Shown here in pieces: positions 38,704 through 42,879 of a stretch of 42,879 nucleotides of DNA (positions are counted from its first letter, which is position 1; the number at the start of each line of letters is the position of its first letter). This stretch comes from Branchiostoma floridae (Eukaryota; Chordata; Leptocardii; Amphioxiformes; Branchiostomatidae). Both the position numbers and the translations under genes were made by a program. The stretch covers positions 20,422,286 to 20,465,164 of the forward strand of contig NC_049980.1 of NCBI RefSeq assembly GCF_000003815.2. Reading direction: 5' to 3'. Under the pieces are notes generated by a model. That model made no database searches. It was not told where the DNA came from and saw only the letters and a program-made list of their open reading frames with translations.

Positions 38704-39220
38704 CCCAGTTTACCTGTCCCTCTGTTCAGTTTCTCATAAAATGTAGAACAAAAATGAAGGAGAAGCTGTTTTTCTCCATAATTTGAGCTTTCTAACATTG
38801 GTTTAGCTACAAAAAACCAAGGAGGAATTTTCATGGCACACCTTCTTCCAAGAAGATGTGGCAACTTGTGCCTGGCAGAAACCATTCAGAAAAGAGGAGA
38901 GGAAATTTGGAATAGTCTCATAAATCCCCTTTTATGGACTAGCTAACATAACAGCACAAGTGGGAGACTTTTGATAGACTATTTGATTTTATGTACTTTA
39001 TACGTAATCTTGCACTGGGTCAAGAAAAAAGGCCAAACTATGGCGACATCATTCTCTAATTTGTAGGAATAAGACCTGATATTCCTATCAGTCGAATAGA
39101 CTCACCCATTTTATTCAAGATGGCGGCGCCCGTCTGAAAGTGAGCGTCTGCACGTTGATATGCTCATTCTGGTGCCTTTAACAAGTTAAATCTCACATCA
39201 ACGCAAAGGGAACGGACAAG
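38704..39220. promoter_or_regulatory. Bidirectional promoter between JMJD7 and NOL10
   Basis: The two start codons face away from each other across about 0.5 kb. AAGATGGCGGC at 39117-39127, a strong YY1-type site, sits in a CpG-containing patch close to the NOL10 ATG. YY1 sites of this form often mark transcription starts of housekeeping genes. On the minus strand GTGAGT (39105-39100) could end a JMJD7 5' UTR exon. Confidence 0.5.
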
Positions 39221-42038
39221 ATGCAAGTCTCTACTCCAAACAACGTCAAAATTTACAACTTGATCGCAGGGAAGACCCTGCCTGAGGTATGTGTAGCGTC
39301 CATGATATGTGGGGAGGGGGGCTTTATGTTTTCGCCAAACGCGTCTGGCATGTGATTTGTATAATTTTACTGCGTAACAATTGTAGTTTATGAATGATGG
39401 CTTCCCCTGAAGGTTAACAGTAACTGTTCATGATGACCACGAAATTACTCTGATTTTCTTCTTTCAATGTGAAACTTTCATCGTAAGTCACTAGATCTCA
39501 TGTCTCCTGAAAATTCATTGAAAATGAAAATTTTGTGAAAAAGAATGTTACCAACACTATAAGAGATGTATGTTAACATTAGGCTATCTCTTTTAAACAG
39601 TGGTTAACGGACAGGAAGAAGAGAGATCTCCAGAAGAAAGATGCAGGTAAACGAATAAAGGATTATGAATGTCAGAATGAATGAATGAATGAATGAAAAT
39701 TTAATTTATCAAGACTTCTATTGTAGCCAACCCAGTGGGCAAAGTGCAGTAAATATGACCAATGAGCTTTTATCAACATAGATAAAAGCTCCTTGATATG
39801 ACTAGAAAATAAGCATGCATTAAGTATTTGTAATACTAAATGTTTAAGTACAGTGCCGGCTTCTTCTTTGTGGCATTTACAAATATAAAGTTGTAGTTCG
39901 GACCAACTCACATTCAACCAGCTTATAATTATGGCAGCTATTTGGACAAGCTCTGAAGAGAAGATCTTGTTCTTGTTTAAATGTGTCATTGTTCTCTCTC
40001 CCATTCCAGATATCCAAAGAAGAATACAGCTCATTCAAGACTTTGAGATGCCAGCAGTCAGTAACTGTGTCAGGAGCTCCAGAGATGGACAGTACCTCAT
40101 GGTTACAGGTAGACAGACTGCCTTGTGATTGCTGATATAATTTAAAAACAATTCAACAGATAGTGTACCATCTTGGTACCATAGAACACCTGCTGATGAT
40201 ATTGGGGTAGATAAGAATATCAAAGAATAGGGTGAATTAGAATGTCTTAAAAACAAACAGTTGATGTAGTTTTAGGCTTGGTCTGTTAGTGGCTCTTTTG
40301 AGCTGGGCTTTGACTTTTGCTGAGTCTTTCCAGAGTGTTTCTGTTCTTTCTGTAGCAAATACCCTCTGTGTTCCAGGAACCTACAAGCCCAGAGTGAGGT
40401 GCTATGAAGTTGCACAGATGTCCATGAAATTTGAGAGAGGCTTGGATGCAGAAGGTCAGGAAACAAATTATCACCAATTTTTCTTCCCCTCTCCTCTTGG
40501 TGCATACCTCTCAAAACATGTACTTTTTTATATCTTATTTCTGACAGCAAGTCTTCTGTATTTTCAGTGGTGACCTTTGACATCTTGTCAGAAGACTATT
40601 CAAAGGTAGGTTCAAAATATGTAGGCATGGATACAAACATCCTTTATTTAAAGTAATCTATGATTCTTAAGGTTTATTTGAAACAGGCCAAAGTAGTTAG
40701 ACCCAACATTCTTAGATACTACCTATCAGACGGTCTCAAGGTACCCAGTTTACTTGTCTGTTATTTGCAGGTGGTGTTTCTCCACTGTGACAGATATGTG
40801 GAGTTCCATGCTCAGTACGGCAGGTATTACAGGACCAGGATACCCAAGGTGGGGAGGGACTTCTCCTTCCACTACCCTTCATGTGACCTCTACTTTGTTG
40901 GAGCAAGGTTGGTACAGTTAACAATGTCATCAGGTTTTCTTCTTCTGCAAGTTTTCTTGTAATAGACCAAACCCATAGCCCTGCCCAGTGGCATCCACTT
41001 CTGGCAAAACATAGAAATGTAAAATAGAAACATAAATGCAAAAAGTTGAAGGATATGCAGCCTCTCTCTCATTGGTTGAATAGATAATTGCCATTGATTC
41101 TGTCATTGGTTGAACTGGGATTGGTTTATAGTTGTTGCTGGGAAGAATTTGCAGACATATTGGGATCATGATCAGTTGCATTACTCTCTCATTGTTTGCT
41201 ACATGTATCATACTTAACTTCCTAAGAGTCAAAATCCTTCCAACATCTTTCAGTATGTAGGGGCAGTGCCCATCACTATTTCTATAGCCCTTGGGATGCA
41301 CAGTAATACAACCATTACAGCAGTGGACTAGTGACTTGTAATGGCGGGTATTCGACTAATATATGTATAGTCTTTCTCATAAGTGCCTTTATAATCCCTT
41401 GACCTAAGAAATGATAAGGAAGACTACAATTAGTTGAATGTCCACAGATTCTGTCTGTGTTTTTTGTGTAGGACAAGTCAACTGTCCACTAAATCTTTGT
41501 ATCTCTATTTCAGTCGGGAGGTTTACAGACTTAATCTAGAACAGGGCAGGTTTCTCAACCCTCTTGTCACCAATTCTGTGTAAGTATCACATGGTCAATA
41601 TTTGTCACATAAACTCCCTTTCTGAATTCAAAAATTTCATTTGTCAACTGTGGTTATGTTACAATGTTAGATCAGATTTGACATACAAAGTAATAAAAGT
41701 AGGATATTTGGTCATGGGATATTTGTTTCATTGAGCGATGATGTTTTTTAAACAACATGAACATGTACTAACTGAAGTGTCTTCTGTTGTTCCAGAGAGA
41801 GCAATGTGTGCGACATTAACCCAGTACACCATCTGTTTGCCTGTGGAACAGTAGAGGTATGGACAGTCTCTTTTCCTTCTCTTCTATATCTGTTTTTATT
41901 TTTTTTACTATTAAAAATATCCTAATATGTAATAAAAATAACCTTTAAACATTGCCAGGATGTCTGAGAATTGAAATTAAAATCTTGTTTCAGGGTAGAA
42001 TAGAGTGTTGGGACCCCAGAGTCAGGAGTCGAGTGGGA
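39221..42038 (+). CDS. NOL10: Nucleolar protein 10 (NOL10), 5' part
   Basis: Exons at 39221-39286, 39601-39646, 40010-40108, 40377-40454, 40568-40605, 40771-40907, 41514-41579, 41796-41856 and 41994 onward (recognisable to 42038). All have GT-AG junctions and consistent phases, giving the first about 212 residues (human protein about 690). NOL10 (yeast Enp2) is a WD40 nucleolar protein of small-subunit ribosome assembly. Matches include the MQVSTPNNVKIYNL start, RRIQLIQDFEMPAVS, SSRDGQYLMVTGTYKPRVRCY, VVTFDILSEDYSK, YPSCDLYFVGA, REVYRLNLEQGRFLNPL, NVCDINPVHHLFACGTVEG and RIECWDPRVRSRVG. After RVG the frame (EYEQSLLLF, then stop at 42137) no longer resembles NOL10, and no good donor is present. 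The gene appears interrupted here, or the assembly is misjoined. The remaining two thirds is not in the window. Confidence 0.93.
39675..39800 (-). repeat. Simple repeat and probable LINE 3' end in NOL10 intron 2
   Basis: A (GAAT)n run at about 39675-39697. On the minus strand the sequence ends GATAAATTAAATTTT followed by (ATTC)n, which is how L2/CR1-like LINE tails look. No coding part is visible, so this is tentative. Confidence 0.35.
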
Positions 42039-42428
42039 GAATACGAGCAATCGCTGTTATTGTTTACATCCGGGGTATTCGGCGCACGAGCGCTGACTGG
42101 TAGGCAAAAAGCGTTAGGAGATCAGATTACTAATTAGCATACCGGCGCGGAAGCAGATCGTACTGTTTACGCGAATTTGCGCATTTTCAGCCACGTTTTT
42201 ATCGCATCCATGGGATTTTTTCAGATTTTGTATTTTTTTCACTACTTCTTAGTCTTTTTTTTTTTTTTTTCTTGTGTAATATTTTGGGAGAAAATGACCC
42301 TTGCCCTCTTGACTTCCGTCATGTGTTTCCGGTTGTTTTGATTTTCCCGCCGTACGGGCTTTCTGTCATCCGTTCCGGGCTGTTATATTTCTGTTCCTAA
42401 TGTGGTTTAATTAATACGTTTAATCAAT
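42039..42428 (+). promoter_or_regulatory. Putative start of inserted sequence and promoter of the 42429 gene
   Basis: This segment is richer in CpG (for example TTCGGCGCACGAGCGC and ACCGGCGCGGAAG) than the NOL10 introns and carries a long T tract at about 42250-42280. It sits between the last recognisable NOL10 codon and a new start codon, so it likely holds the boundary of an insertion and a promoter. The exact left boundary is not fixed. Confidence 0.35.
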
Positions 42429-42879
42429 ATGAGTTCTTCAAACAGCTACATTAGCTCTTTGGAGCCTAATGACCGAACCAGGTATTTTGAGAAATTAATG
42501 GTAAGTGTCGAAGACGCCGGCGATAGTTCAAACCCGGAAGTGACTGGTTCGGCGGTGACTGGTGACGGTGTACGCCTACCTGACCCATACAGTCTGACAG
42601 GTGAGGATCATGTGTACATGTGTTTCTAGATTTTGATAAGGTAGATTTTTGTGTCAGATAAAGGTTACAAAAACATGAGTACGTGTAAATGTGTTTGTTG
42701 CTAATCTCTAGAAATTCTGGCTACGTAACGTTATGTTTATTATCATTTGTATGTTATACAGGTTGGAAGGATGATTTGAGCCTCTGGCCAGATACGGACT
42801 ATGGGTGCATCTACACCTACCTAATCGAGGCTCCAGGTCCGTTTAACGGAGAAGCCATGAAAGCCTATAAATCCCTGGA
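42429..42879 (+). CDS. SWIM/YqaJ-type multigene family protein, N-terminal part (partial)
   Basis: Exon 1 is 42429-42600 (phase 1, donor GTGAGG). Exon 2 starts at 42762 after TATACAG and runs off the window. The start reads MSSSNSYISSLEPNDRTRYF, with a Ser/Gly/Asp-rich linker, then LPDPYSLTGWKDDLSLWP, DYGCIYTYLIEAPGPF and AMKAYKSL. The tryptophan-led WKDD-LP/WP-Y-IY-YLIE-PG-F...KAYKSL block is one I associate with uncharacterised SWIM zinc-finger and YqaJ-domain proteins that are highly repeated in cnidarian and lancelet genomes. Neither the SWIM nor the YqaJ domain is visible here, so the name rests on this N-terminal block. Its position inside NOL10 suggests a mobile or recently inserted copy that kept its introns. 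Confidence 0.5.

Noticed and set aside
39106-39165. ATG at about 39108 on the minus strand as the JMJD7 start
   Set aside because: Splicing it to any acceptor near 38703 puts the conserved N-terminus out of frame; the ATG at 38703 works without assumptions.

Overview
Every protein recognised here is an intron-containing animal gene. Intron density, gene set, abundant short TIR elements and frequent TACATGTA-like tracts suggest an invertebrate deuterostome, most likely a lancelet (Branchiostoma). The species call is inference. There are two assembly gaps (4657-4951, 6229-6794) and no sign of bacterial organisation.

Layout: (1) 1-9501 is mostly intron or intergenic DNA with two short inverted-repeat elements. 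(2) 9502-10531 (+) holds the last three coding exons of TRIT1, a tRNA isopentenyltransferase with a C-terminal zinc finger. (3) 10532-21560 is gene-poor and repeat-rich: a 733-bp Harbinger-type element with a decayed Myb/SANT-like reading frame, foldback and TIR elements, and a hammerhead-ribozyme-like motif. (4) 21632-34881 (-) is a complete single FBXO25/FBXO32 (atrogin-1) gene, 12 coding exons and 376 aa, with a 5'-truncated CR1/L2-like LINE in one intron. (5) 36385-38703 (-) is complete JMJD7, 4 coding exons and 330 aa with all catalytic residues. (6) 39221 onward (+) is the 5' half of NOL10 (nine exons seen), head-to-head with JMJD7 across a short CpG-containing promoter. (7) From about 42040 the NOL10 frame stops matching its family, and a different intron-containing gene begins at 42429. 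It resembles the N-terminus of SWIM/YqaJ-type multigene-family proteins and runs off the window.

The four core genes are conserved housekeeping or regulatory genes: tRNA i6A37 modification, SCF ubiquitin ligase substrate receptor, lysyl hydroxylation of DRG GTPases, and nucleolar ribosome biogenesis. No shared pathway is evident beyond three of them touching translation. The most interesting signals are six perfect CArG boxes within 1.5 kb of an FBXO25/32 intron, forkhead sites around its first exon, a tandem-duplicated symmetrical exon pair in the same gene, the apparent interruption of NOL10, and the hammerhead-like motif.
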